Shown here: positions 1 through 7,586 of the stretch, piece after piece
How the letters are laid out: the number at the start of each line of letters is the position of its first letter
Position numbering within the stretch: position 1 is the first letter of the stretch
The notes under the pieces: generated by a model
What the model saw: only the letters and a program-made list of their open reading frames with translations
What the model was told of the DNA's origin: nothing
The model's database searches: none
Assembly (NCBI GenBank): GCA_002718735.1
Contig: PBFR01000010.1
Span: forward strand, 1-25,924
Length of the DNA stretch: 25,924 nucleotides
DNA from: Halobacteriovoraceae bacterium
GTDB lineage: Bacteria; Bdellovibrionota; Bacteriovoracia; Bacteriovoracales; Bacteriovoracaceae
Reading direction: 5' to 3'
Made by a program: the position numbers and the translations under genes

Positions 1-363
1 AATTAAATTTTACTAAAAAAGCCGCTCATGACTCATATCGAACTTATTTCCTCAGGATGCACCGCAAACACCATTAAATTTGAAGACCCGTACTAAGCTC
101 TGTCTAGTCAAGTGTTCAAGATTCATATTTCTAAATCCTTCTACTCTTTGGGGATGTCCAGGGAGCACTTCACTTTGTGATCTAGCCCTCTTCTTTGTTA
201 CAAATTATAAATAACTCGCAATCGAACCAAAGAGTGCAAAACGATTCATTCTATGCCGGGAGTGAAGTTTGTTTCCCGTGCGACACTAAACTTTAAATTT
301 TGATGAAAATTAGCGGGCCTTGATAATTAGGAAGATCTCTTGTGATCCAAGTAGGATTTCTTT
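1..363. other. Non-coding left flank, nothing recognised
   Basis: No open frame of useful length, RNA gene or terminator is evident here. The longest suggestive reading is a 24-codon minus-strand frame at 52-126 that I do not support as a gene. The stretch ends at the left inverted repeat of the insertion sequence, so it may be the former downstream neighbour of the exported-protein gene at 1913-2302. Confidence 0.5.
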
Positions 364-399
364 AAGTCCCTGTATAATTAAACTTAGTATTACCCATAA
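364..399 (+). repeat. Left terminal inverted repeat of the IS
   Basis: This 36-bp arm pairs with 1868-1903 with two mismatches, both A/T differences at positions 11 and 18 of the arm. It begins AAGTCCCTGT and ends TACCCATAA. Confidence 0.93.
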
Positions 400-417
400 A
401 TCTTTTCCTATTATTAA

Positions 418-451
418 AAACTTACGGCCCTGCACAATAGGCCGTAAGTTT
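418..451 (+). terminator. Hairpin in the IS leader upstream of the transposase
   Basis: A perfect 12-bp stem (418-429 with 440-451, AAACTTACGGCC against its complement) closes a 10-nt loop and is followed by CTTTT. It lies 46 bp before the transposase start. A hairpin here could stop transcription entering from outside the element, or restrict transposase translation when it does. The T-run after the stem is short, so simple terminator activity is uncertain. Confidence 0.65.
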
Positions 452-497
452 CTTTTAAGATAATCTTTTTCCTGAAAAATATTTCTGGAGAAAGTAT

Positions 498-1877
498 ATG
501 CAAAAAATTCAGTGGATTGAAGAAGAGTTTAAAGGCGTAGAATTTGGTGACAAGAGGCTCAATAATCGCCTTAAGGTATTAGGCTCATGTCTTTATTCAT
601 CACCAAGATCAAAGATCACTCGAGCATGTCAAAATTGGGCTTCTGCAAAAGGAGCCTATAGATTTTTTGATAATAAAAAAGTAACCTCAGATATTATGTT
701 TTCAGCTCATCAACAGCAAACCTTTGTGAGAATAGAAAAACAGCTCAAAAAAGGAGATGTTTTACTCGTTCCTCAAGATACAACTTACTTTAATTACACT
801 CACTTCCCAACAATCAAAGGTCTTAGCAAAATGTCTGGCGTTGCTGGAGACATCTACGGATGCCTCATGCACTCTAGCATTGCAATGACTGAAGATGAAC
901 TCCCTCTTGGTATAATTGATCAAAAGATTTTTACAAGAAAATCTATAGATAGCTATCAAGAGTCAAATCATAAGCTTCGCCCAATTGATAAAAAGGAAAG
1001 CTATAGGTGGATAGAGCAACTTGAAACTTTAATAAGTTTAAAAGACGAATACGATGTCGTAAGTATCTGTGATAGAGAAGCCGACATATTTGAATATATG
1101 CAAACCGCAAATGATTTTGAAGTGAGTTTTATTATACGCTCTAGATATCCACGAGGACTATTTGAACAGGGAAAGATGGGAGATGGGCATATTGAGAGAT
1201 TGAAGCCTACAGGAAAGATTCAAATAGAGGTTGAATCAAATGGGAAGAAAAGAGTTGCCACTCTTAAGGTGTATTTTGACAAGGTCACCTTATCCACACC
1301 CACGAGGCGTAAAGAAGCTGTAAGTATTGATCTAGAGCCGCAAGAAGTCACAGTCATTTACGTAAAAGAAGTAAATGCCCCCAATAAAGAAGAAAGAATC
1401 GACTGGACTTTGATCACTAACAGAGAAGTTTTAAATTTTGAATCTGCGAAGCGTATTATTGGTTTTTATAAAGCACGCTGGAACATAGAATGTTGGCATA
1501 AAACAATTAAAAGCGGTTTTAGCGTTGAGGATTGTCGTCTCAATCATTATGAAAAGCTGAAGTCATATTTGTGTTTAACATCCATTCTTGCTTGGAAAAT
1601 ATATTTTCTTGTAAAAATTAAAAGAACAAATCCTAGCTTAGAGTGTGAGTGTGTTTTCAGTACGGAAGAATGGAAAGCTCTTTATTTGAAGATCAATAAG
1701 AGTTTACCAAAATCTCCACCGACCATAAATGTAGCGATAACCTGGCTTGCTCAGTTAGGTGGTTTTATGAACCGTAAAGGTGACGGAGAGCCTGGTATGA
1801 CTAGCTTATGGAGAGGCATACACAGGCTCAGAGATGTTATCGAAGATTACAAAATTATCACTCAAACTTATGGGTAA
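498..1877 (+). CDS. IS4-family transposase (IS50/Tn5 group)
   Basis: The 459-residue protein has the architecture of Tn5-group transposases: an N-terminal DNA-binding region (about 1-75, with WASAKGAYRFFDN), a DDE catalytic core and a C-terminal region ending near a GDGEPG...LWRG motif typical of this group. Catalytic positions are visible: first Asp in VPQDTTYF, second Asp in ICDREAD, and the signature Y-(2)-R-(3)-E-(6)-K in YKARWNIECWHKTIK. A GGAG ribosome site lies 8 bp before the ATG. Length matches the roughly 450-480 residues usual for the group and no frameshift is present, so the enzyme is probably functional. The last codons and stop fall within the right inverted repeat. Confidence 0.95.
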   Translation: MQKIQWIEEEFKGVEFGDKRLNNRLKVLGSCLYSSPRSKITRACQNWASAKGAYRFFDNKKVTSDIMFSAHQQQTFVRIEKQLKKGDVLLVPQDTTYFNYTHFPTIKGLSKMSGVAGDIYGCLMHSSIAMTEDELPLGIIDQKIFTRKSIDSYQESNHKLRPIDKKESYRWIEQLETLISLKDEYDVVSICDREADIFEYMQTANDFEVSFIIRSRYPRGLFEQGKMGDGHIERLKPTGKIQIEVESNGKKRVATLKVYFDKVTLSTPTRRKEAVSIDLEPQEVTVIYVKEVNAPNKEERIDWTLITNREVLNFESAKRIIGFYKARWNIECWHKTIKSGFSVEDCRLNHYEKLKSYLCLTSILAWKIYFLVKIKRTNPSLECECVFSTEEWKALYLKINKSLPKSPPTINVAITWLAQLGGFMNRKGDGEPGMTSLWRGIHRLRDVIEDYKIITQTYG

Positions 1878-1903
1878 TACTAAGTATAATTAAACAGGGA
1901 CTT
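1868..1903 (-). repeat. Right terminal inverted repeat of the IS
   Basis: Reverse complement of the left arm with two mismatches. It contains the transposase stop codon (1875-1877) and ends 9 bp before the stop codon of the oppositely oriented exported-protein gene. Confidence 0.93.
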
Positions 1904-1912
1904 ATTCGTTTA

Positions 1913-2302
1913 TTAGTATTCAATACTGCAGTTAACCGTTAAACTTTTGATGTCTTTATTACCTAAGATTCCACCATTTTGATTTTTAAGCTCAACAAAA
2001 ACCTCAGTGTCTTCGCCAACTCTTGAAGCAAACCCTGAACTGACATCAGTTAACTCTGCCTTAAATCCTGTTACTTTATCGACAATGTAGACCTCTCCAA
2101 ATCCACCTTCAGCTGTTACTTCAGCAGAATATGCATAAAAATCACCAATCTTATGAATCAATGATGATTTTTTTGTAATTTCTTTTGTAACTTGAGATCC
2201 ATCAATTCGGTTCCCATCAACATCAACAACACAATTAAAAGTGCCTGCTGCAAAAGAAGAGGCAGAAGTAAGTAGTGCAATTCCAATTATTAGTTTTTTC
2301 AT
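1913..2302 (-). CDS. Small exported protein of unknown function
   Basis: A 129-residue protein with a clear cleavable signal peptide (MKK followed by a hydrophobic stretch and SFAAG at about residues 15-20). The mature part is short and beta-rich in appearance. It has one Cys near each end (FNC near 24, VNC near 125), which could form a disulfide in the periplasm. The ATG has a strong AGGAG site. I do not recognise the family. The gene stands alone; an insertion sequence has landed 9 bp past its stop codon, which may have removed its normal terminator. Confidence 0.8.
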   Translation of the reverse strand: MKKLIIGIALLTSASSFAAGTFNCVVDVDGNRIDGSQVTKEITKKSSLIHKIGDFYAYSAEVTAEGGFGEVYIVDKVTGFKAELTDVSSGFASRVGEDTEVFVELKNQNGGILGNKDIKSLTVNCSIEY

Positions 2303-2711
2303 TTTTATCTCCTCGAGTAATTAGTCGTTACAGTAATTATTAATATCCAAGCCGCGTTAATGACTTCTTTTTTTATAATTCATGACCTAAAGGTTCTAGA
2401 TAACACGACTGCAATATCACGCTTCCGCACCGCACCAAAGCTAATATGTAAAAGGTTCATAGAAACTGAGAACTTTTTTAACTTAAAGTCGCTTAAAAAA
2501 CATAAAACCTTTGAGTATATAAAAAATTAACAAAGCCTTCATAAACTCTAGTTTGAGTAAACTTTAAAGGCCTCTTCATCCGAGTCGATCATAAAGAAAA
2601 AGTGGCATAATAAAGAGCCCTAAATTTTTACACACCCTGCGAGACTTAGTTCTAGCAAGTGTGAAAAAATCATTCATCTGCGTGAAGCTCTTGGACTAAG
2701 GGGATAAAGTA
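2303..2711. other. Non-coding divergent region before alkB-like gene
   Basis: About 410 bp separate the exported-protein gene (minus) from the leader ORF (plus). The region is A+T-rich and must hold both promoters, but no clear -35/-10 pair, operator or RNA gene could be picked out by eye. An imperfect T-rich/A-rich inverted repeat spans roughly 2625-2672 (TTTTTACACA paired loosely with TGTGAAAAAA). Confidence 0.4.
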
Positions 2712-2762
2712 ATGGCAACATTTAATCTAAACAGTCTAATAAACCGCATGGTAAGTAGTTAA
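2712..2762 (+). CDS. Putative 16-residue leader peptide ahead of alkB-like gene
   Basis: A short frame, MATFNLNSLINRMVSS, starts at ATG 2712 with a good AAGGGG ribosome site at 2699-2703 and ends at TAA 2760-2762, 11 bp before the AlkB-type start. Its stop codon overlaps one of two AAGG motifs preceding the next gene. The arrangement fits translational coupling or a regulatory upstream ORF. No function can be read from the peptide and expression is not proven. Confidence 0.4.
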   Translation: MATFNLNSLINRMVSS

Positions 2763-2773
2763 GGCAAGGCACA

Positions 2774-3619
2774 ATGGTTAAGCGCTCTCGTAAATCTAAC
2801 TCTAAAAAGATCATTCCCGGAATTTATTATAATGCCGGTTTTTTAAATGGGCCAAAACGAGAGCGTTTGGTTGAAGAAATCGAAACTTTCCATCCGATTT
2901 GGGAAGAGCGCTACTGTGAATGCAACCCACCTCCAGAGGGAGATACTCATCGATCCCTAAAAAGGCCGGTGTATTGGCTCGGAAATTGGCAGTTTGCCTG
3001 TTTAGGCTACTACCACCCTCCTCACGACATTCAGTTTCGCTGTGTAAATGCAGAAAGCTTTCCACCTTTAATGCGAGAGCTGGTCAACCAAATCGAACAA
3101 ATGACAAGAAAAATGGCACCTCGAGATGGTGTCCCGGACAAATGGCATTTGAATACATGCTTAGTTAATTACTATGGTTCTAAGCTTATAAATGGAACCG
3201 ATGAAGATTTTGCGACCGTTGGTGATCACAAAGATGCTGAACCTGGACCAGTTGCCAGTATCTCACTTGGTGAAAAAGCTTGGTTCCAATTTGTTAGAGG
3301 CAAACAAAATGATCCAAGAAATGTAGTTCACGAGCAGTGGCTAAATGATTCTTCATTACTCATCTTTTGGGGAAACAAGTTTAAAAATGAACTATTTCAT
3401 CGCGTACAGAGAGTTGAAAATAAAAAAAAGGTGCAATTCGAAGATCACTTGGATGAATACCGCACAAGAAGAATTAACCTTACATTTCGCTATGTACCCG
3501 TAGAGGATATTTTAGATTATAAGAGTCTCCCACAAGAACGTATTCGTGATACAAAAGATTATGTTAAGACTCTATCTAGCACATCCGAGTACTGGAAAGG
3601 AGTGTTTTCTCTGCTTTGA
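2774..3619 (+). CDS. alkB: AlkB-family 2-oxoglutarate/Fe(II) dioxygenase
   Basis: The family repairs alkylated bases in nucleic acids by oxidative demethylation, using Fe(II) and 2-oxoglutarate. The fingerprint is present: N132-Y-Y-G before the metal site, HxD as H152-K-D154, the distal metal ligand H209 in ELFHR, and the 2-oxoglutarate-binding R-x5-R as R233...R239 (RINLTFR). At 281 residues it is longer than E. coli AlkB (216), with a basic N-terminus (KRSRKSNSKK) and a C-terminal tail of about 40 residues. The ATG follows two AAGG motifs and a 16-codon leader ORF. It could equally be a homologue acting on RNA or protein; the symbol indicates family rather than proven substrate. Confidence 0.88.
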   Translation: MVKRSRKSNSKKIIPGIYYNAGFLNGPKRERLVEEIETFHPIWEERYCECNPPPEGDTHRSLKRPVYWLGNWQFACLGYYHPPHDIQFRCVNAESFPPLMRELVNQIEQMTRKMAPRDGVPDKWHLNTCLVNYYGSKLINGTDEDFATVGDHKDAEPGPVASISLGEKAWFQFVRGKQNDPRNVVHEQWLNDSSLLIFWGNKFKNELFHRVQRVENKKKVQFEDHLDEYRTRRINLTFRYVPVEDILDYKSLPQERIRDTKDYVKTLSSTSEYWKGVFSLL

Positions 3620-3630
3620 ATTAAAAACAT

Positions 3631-3660
3631 AAGTGGAAGCACCACTTCGCCAATTTTTTT
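3631..3660 (+). terminator. Terminator after alkB-like gene
   Basis: A 6-bp stem (AAGTGG at 3631-3636, CCACTT at 3642-3647) with a 5-nt loop is followed by a T-run at 3654-3660. It lies between two converging genes and is the expected end of the plus-strand transcript. The stem is short, so strength is uncertain. Confidence 0.6.
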
Positions 3661-3671
3661 GTGTTTAAAAT

Positions 3672-4175
3672 CTATTTACAAGCAAGTTCCCTTAAAACTC
3701 TCACGTCATCGGACAAGTCTTTTTGTTTAAGAGAATTCATAAAGGGTGGATAAAGATACATCAGGGTGAACAGTGGTATATGCACCCTCATACCATTTTG
3801 TTCCAGTCCGACATAATACATTTTATGATTTGGACCTAAGTGAATTCCATACGGATCAGTGTAGTAAGATCTGTTTGACAACTTCCATCTCCCACTCATC
3901 ACTTTGGCATTTAAGTAACTCTTAGTTGTATCACACTTTACAATTAAATTATCTTTCAAATTATCCGTGCATCCATAATAATCGCCCGGCATCTTTAGCT
4001 CAAGACGAGTTACAAAGCTTGCAACCTTCTCGCTGTATATGCCGTGAATATTTGGACTATCAAAGTCTACTTCAACATCTTTAATCCTGTCGCACAGAGC
4101 ATACTCTCTCGTCGTATGGCCTGCGAACATAATCGCCGCAAGAAGAACACCAACACCAATGCTCGCAACAATCAT
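3672..4175 (-). CDS. Membrane-anchored protein of unknown function
   Basis: A 167-residue reading with one N-terminal transmembrane segment (about 1-20, MIVASIGVGVLLAAIMF) and an extracytoplasmic domain holding four Cys residues (C28, C68, C80, C166). No family recognised. The start is doubtful: the ATG at 4175 has only AAAGG 13 bp upstream. The frame stays open further up and adds basic residues (KQVLKSSFKG) that would form a normal cytoplasmic anchor before the membrane segment. A strong GGAGAG at 4248-4243 precedes an ATT codon at 4238-4236 in the same frame, so the true protein may begin there. It is the last gene of a minus-strand run with the ceramidase-like gene. Confidence 0.65.
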   Translation of the reverse strand: MIVASIGVGVLLAAIMFAGHTTREYALCDRIKDVEVDFDSPNIHGIYSEKVASFVTRLELKMPGDYYGCTDNLKDNLIVKCDTTKSYLNAKVMSGRWKLSNRSYYTDPYGIHLGPNHKMYYVGLEQNGMRVHIPLFTLMYLYPPFMNSLKQKDLSDDVRVLRELACK

Positions 4176-4298
4176 TATAATGAGTAGACCTTTAAAGCTA
4201 GACTTTAGGACCTGCTTTAAAGAAATTGATTTTATAATAGAACTCTCCAGGCCTATTGAATTGGTATCCTAATACAGCTAAATTCACATAGCTATATG

Positions 4299-4958
4299 TT
4301 AATTTTTTTTCGTAACATGCAAGATCATGGCCCTCAATAGTATAAAAATAAGAACACCGTTAAGGCTATGCCAAGCGAAGTGCGTGCCCAGAGGAAAGTG
4401 TTCACAAATGGCCATATCATAAGATCGTGCAGTGATGGCACAGGTAAAAATTACGACTGAAGCAAACAAGTGAATAGAAACATCTTTCATGTCTCGAACT
4501 TTTGAGATAATTCCAAGCCCTAGGAGGGTCACTAAACTTGGTGCATACATTAGCGAGCCGTTAAAGTACTCAACATATGCATCAGACTTAAGATGAAGTG
4601 ATAAGGTAACAAAGACAATTAGAAATAATGACCTTGGAACTAGCTTCACGCCAACACAAAACTGAAGAAAGAAATTTATTGAAAAAATCTGAAATAAAGT
4701 GATCGGTAAAATATCGAGCCACATCGTCAACGTATTTGCAAAAGTATGAAATAAAAAACTGCCAACACCAGTAACCATCGCCAGGTACGAGCACCACTTG
4801 ATTTGTGTGGCTTCCCTGCAAACACTTAAATTTTTAGATGCTTTAAGCCCATACACACCGGCAAGAAAAATGAGAATATTAGTTAACGCGTTGACCGGTT
4901 CAGACCAAAAGGAAGAATCAACACGCTCACAGTATAGGTCAAGTTTTTTAAATCTCAT
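4299..4958 (-). CDS. Ceramidase-like integral membrane hydrolase (CREST superfamily)
   Basis: A 219-residue protein with about seven membrane helices. It carries the alkaline-ceramidase pattern: N-terminal DLYCER...SFWSEPVNALTN, S67 and H71 in GSFLFH, D82 in MWLD, and H193/H197 in THFAWH. The intervals S+4H, H+11D and H+4H equal those of the zinc site of human ACER3 (S77, H81, D92, H217, H221), from memory of that structure. The expected reaction is hydrolysis of an amide-linked membrane lipid such as ceramide; the real bacterial substrate is unknown. The start lies 2 bp after the stop of the upstream exported-protein gene, so the two are very likely co-translated. Some relatives (Bacteriovorax stolpii) are reported to contain sphingolipids, which makes a ceramide substrate plausible. 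Confidence 0.85.
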   Translation of the reverse strand: MRFKKLDLYCERVDSSFWSEPVNALTNILIFLAGVYGLKASKNLSVCREATQIKWCSYLAMVTGVGSFLFHTFANTLTMWLDILPITLFQIFSINFFLQFCVGVKLVPRSLFLIVFVTLSLHLKSDAYVEYFNGSLMYAPSLVTLLGLGIISKVRDMKDVSIHLFASVVIFTCAITARSYDMAICEHFPLGTHFAWHSLNGVLIFILLRAMILHVTKKN

Positions 4959-4960
4959 AA

Positions 4961-5560
4961 TTATAAGTGCTTGCTAGTCAGTTCGTATCTTTGATTAGCG
5001 TACTGATTGAGTTTGTCGCATGAAGTTGTAACATCTCGATAAATTTTTCCTCGATCATTTTCGCCATCCATTACTTCATCCAAGCAATGCAAGAACTTAT
5101 GTGCAACACCACTATCCATAATTAGGAGATGGCTTGAGTACTCACTGGCCTCAAGAAAAATTTTATGTCCGGACCTACCACATAAAAGATCATAATCTGT
5201 GGTTTGAAATCTTTCTTCGCCAATTTCCACAGCTTTATAATCAAAATTATACCGTGTCCATTCTGCGGCATTAGCCACCGGAAAGATGCACAATTCGTAG
5301 GCGGGACTGTGAATAACTATATGTCTATCGCCATTATCCTCACCACCAAAACAAGTCTCAACCTCAACTAGACTTGAACTATGATACCTAATTGTGTGAT
5401 AATCGGAGTCAACTGAGCAGTTTTTTTCTGCAATTTTTTCAACCACCTCATTAGAAAAGCCAGTACTCCCGGCATTTTTAGCTTTCTCATCACATTGTGC
5501 ATAAATTCCAAAACTTGTAAAAAGAGCTCCTATAAAGCATCCAATTCTTAGTGAGTACAT
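4961..5560 (-). CDS. Exported protein of unknown function
   Basis: I choose the internal ATG at 5560 (199 residues). It has AAAAGGA 7 bp upstream and gives a textbook signal peptide (MYSLRIGC, hydrophobic core, cleavage near IYAQ). The longer reading from 5611 lacks a ribosome site and would bury the signal sequence. The mature protein is rich in Cys (at least six), which suggests disulfides in the periplasm. No family recognised. It is tightly linked to the ceramidase-like gene (2-bp gap) and follows the kinase-like gene by 58 bp, so it may serve the same membrane-lipid or envelope process. Confidence 0.75.
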   Translation of the reverse strand: MYSLRIGCFIGALFTSFGIYAQCDEKAKNAGSTGFSNEVVEKIAEKNCSVDSDYHTIRYHSSSLVEVETCFGGEDNGDRHIVIHSPAYELCIFPVANAAEWTRYNFDYKAVEIGEERFQTTDYDLLCGRSGHKIFLEASEYSSHLLIMDSGVAHKFLHCLDEVMDGENDRGKIYRDVTTSCDKLNQYANQRYELTSKHL

Positions 5561-5618
5561 AAGAAAATCCTTTTGTAATCTGGTCGGAATTCTATAAAAA
5601 TTCTTTAACATGCCTAAG

Positions 5619-6491
5619 TCATTGGATCTTATGGTTATTTATTTCCTGTTCTTCCTTGAAGGTTTTTAATATTTTAACCTCACTTTCAGCTTTTTTAAGA
5701 AATGCGGCCAAGTCTCCCTCGTCAGATATCTTGACTAATTCCTTCAAAATTTTATCCATCTCTTTTAACGAAGTTTGAATTCGTTCAATTAACTCACCAT
5801 TGGGCTCAACTTTAATGAGATCGACATAACCTAAGGCTATATTGAGATAGTTGCCATATTCGTGTGTAAGTCTTCTCATGATTAGGTAAGAAGTCTCTTT
5901 TTTTTCATACTCTACAAGTTTGCTGGTTAGTAGGTCTTTCTCTACTAGTATGAATATGATCGGAAATAAAATTAAGAAGGTCATAAGTAGTGCCACAATT
6001 GCAGCTCCCCAAGAGCTATTCAAAAATGGAGAAGTCTTGAGTTCCATATATGAGCTAATTGCGGTCATACCAATAATATTGAATACACTCCAGGCCAGAA
6101 CCCATCCACCAATTTTTTTACCACTGACACTGAATGCAATTACGCAATGAAGTAAATAACCCAGTATAATAGGTGAAGTTGGCCCACCTGTTTGGAACAC
6201 CCTTATAGGCATAAAAACAAACATAAGAGCATTGACTCCAATGTTTCCCCAAAATAAATTCTTTGATTTAATTAAATAGATTCCCATAGATGCACTCAGG
6301 ATGACCACCACCCCGGCAATCCATGTGGCCAATTCAAACTCTTGAAAGACTGCAACCCTAAGACTAAAGGCTATACCAGTGGTCACAACGAAAACAAAAC
6401 AAACATAGATGAGAATATTTATCTTCGTAGTCTCAAGCAGTTTAGAAACCTCGGATATCTGTAAATCATCAAAGTCCTTATCTAACATCAT
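5619..6491 (-). CDS. Membrane sensor with histidine-kinase DHp helix but no ATPase domain
   Basis: The 290-residue protein has about six membrane helices (roughly 25-45, 55-75, 82-98, 105-122, 127-147, 160-183). A cytoplasmic helical region follows, containing an H-box-like motif with H210 (RRLTHEYGNYLNIALGY) that resembles the HE..N.L..I.GY pattern of HisKA phospho-acceptor domains. The rest (about 230-290) is helical, and there is no N, G1 or G2 box, so no ATP-binding domain. The stop is genuine and no kinase domain lies downstream. It could be a phosphotransfer protein fed by another kinase, or a degenerate sensor. It heads the run leading to the ceramidase-like gene. Confidence 0.7.
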   Translation of the reverse strand: MMLDKDFDDLQISEVSKLLETTKINILIYVCFVFVVTTGIAFSLRVAVFQEFELATWIAGVVVILSASMGIYLIKSKNLFWGNIGVNALMFVFMPIRVFQTGGPTSPIILGYLLHCVIAFSVSGKKIGGWVLAWSVFNIIGMTAISSYMELKTSPFLNSSWGAAIVALLMTFLILFPIIFILVEKDLLTSKLVEYEKKETSYLIMRRLTHEYGNYLNIALGYVDLIKVEPNGELIERIQTSLKEMDKILKELVKISDEGDLAAFLKKAESEVKILKTFKEEQEINNHKIQ

Positions 6492-6595
6492 GGCCGAACC
6501 TACAGCAATTGATCTAAAAGCACACTCTGTTCAATGAGAATGAAGGCCTTGTTAAGAGCAGTCAAAAGGTGGGCAAGCATATTTTTAGATTTTCT

Positions 6596-7513
6596 CTACC
6601 TCAACTGATTTCCACTTCCCCTATCACCAACTCCGGCCTGTTTCTCTAGCTCCGAGTCAATCTCCGCACCCATTAGAAAAACAAATGAGCTAATTGAGAG
6701 CCATATGAGTAAAACAGCGATGGCACCAAGACTTCCATATGTTTTGTTATAGTTTCCAAAATTAGAGACATACCAAGAGAATCCACCCGAGGCGATTAAC
6801 CAAATAATTGTTGCCATAGTTGAACCAGGTGTAATCCACTTCCAGTGGACGGCCTTCCTATCTGGGCCCCACCTATAAAGAACACTTAAGGCTGTGACAA
6901 CCAAGACAGCAAGTAAACTCCACCTGGCCACCTGAGCAATGACCTGAGCAAACTCTCCCAAACTTAAATAACTAAATAAGGCCGGAAGCCCAGCAACTAA
7001 TAGAACAGAAAAGATTCCAGTAACTACCCCGCCAAGAGTAAGAATAATCGCCATTAAGTTCTTTTTCAGAAAGTTCCTGTTTTCACTTTCTCCATACGCG
7101 ATATTGAGTCCGGCCATCATTCCTTTGATTGCTTTAGATCCACTCCAGATAGCTATAAAAATACTTATGGCCGCTGCATAGGTTGCAACCTTATCCTCAG
7201 AAACAAGCCTTGTTAGTTGAACTTCAAGAATATTGATAATGTCTTCTGGAACCACTCCTCTAAAAGAGTCCACAATAACAGCAACATCTTCAGGAGATGC
7301 GAATAGTCCATACATCGCTACCAAGGCCGCAAGCAGGGGGAATAAACCTAAAAATGCGTAAAATGCAACGCCTGCCGAAACAATCCCCACATTGTCATAT
7401 TTTACTTGATCTTTAGTTCTAATAAAGACTTGCTTCCAATCGCCAAGGTTGAAGTCACTTGGTCCCCTGGCCTGTGCACCAATTGGTTGTGTTTTGCTAA
7501 AGCTAGTATCCAT
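6596..7513 (-). CDS. YihY/BrkB-family inner-membrane protein
   Basis: The 305-residue protein has the family's six-helix layout. Conserved stretches are visible: GVAFYAFLGLFPLLAALVA early, IWSGSKAIKGMMAGLNIAYG in the middle, and YVSNFGNYNKTYGSLGA with LIWL...LMGAEID near the end. A cytoplasmic N-terminus of about 35 residues precedes the first helix. GAGGAG lies 5 bp before the ATG. The family was once annotated as ribonuclease BN, which is wrong for the true enzyme; its transport or scramblase-like role is unproven. It follows the thioesterase gene by 73 bp and is probably co-transcribed. A second, fused family member lies at 18222-19772. Confidence 0.9.
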   Translation of the reverse strand: MDTSFSKTQPIGAQARGPSDFNLGDWKQVFIRTKDQVKYDNVGIVSAGVAFYAFLGLFPLLAALVAMYGLFASPEDVAVIVDSFRGVVPEDIINILEVQLTRLVSEDKVATYAAAISIFIAIWSGSKAIKGMMAGLNIAYGESENRNFLKKNLMAIILTLGGVVTGIFSVLLVAGLPALFSYLSLGEFAQVIAQVARWSLLAVLVVTALSVLYRWGPDRKAVHWKWITPGSTMATIIWLIASGGFSWYVSNFGNYNKTYGSLGAIAVLLIWLSISSFVFLMGAEIDSELEKQAGVGDRGSGNQLR

Positions 7514-7586
7514 TCAAACTCCTCTACTTTACAATTAAAGTAGAAGCAAGAATTAGACCACGACACACGAGGTAAATAGAAATGTC

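Larger units (their letters stand above)
364..1903 (+). mobile_element. Complete IS4-family (IS50-group) insertion sequence
   Basis: A 1540-bp element is bounded by inverted repeats at 364-399 and 1868-1903. The arms match at 34 of 36 positions, starting AAGTCCCTGT on both ends. It holds one intact transposase gene reading left to right, plus a perfect 12-bp hairpin between the left end and that gene. The transposase stop codon lies inside the right inverted repeat. I could not find a convincing 9-12 bp target duplication: the flanks, GATTTCTTT on the left and ATTCGTTTA on the right, do not match. The insertion may therefore be old or rearranged, but the intact gene and ends suggest it could still be mobile. 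Confidence 0.93.

Noticed and set aside
52..126. Minus-strand 24-codon frame containing RVFKFNGV, faintly like the start of PRTRC protein C, with a possible continuation in another frame (HPEEISSI).
   Set aside because: Too short and the likeness covers only a few residues; it is not enough to call a pseudogene.
2389..2458. Two copies of AAAGGTTC, 62 bp apart, in the region before alkB.
   Set aside because: Eight-base repeats are expected by chance in A+T-rich DNA and no palindromic structure accompanies them.
6596..7513. Older naming of YihY/BrkB proteins as ribonuclease BN.
   Set aside because: The protein is a multi-helix membrane protein with no metallo-beta-lactamase motif; the RNase BN name belongs to a different enzyme.
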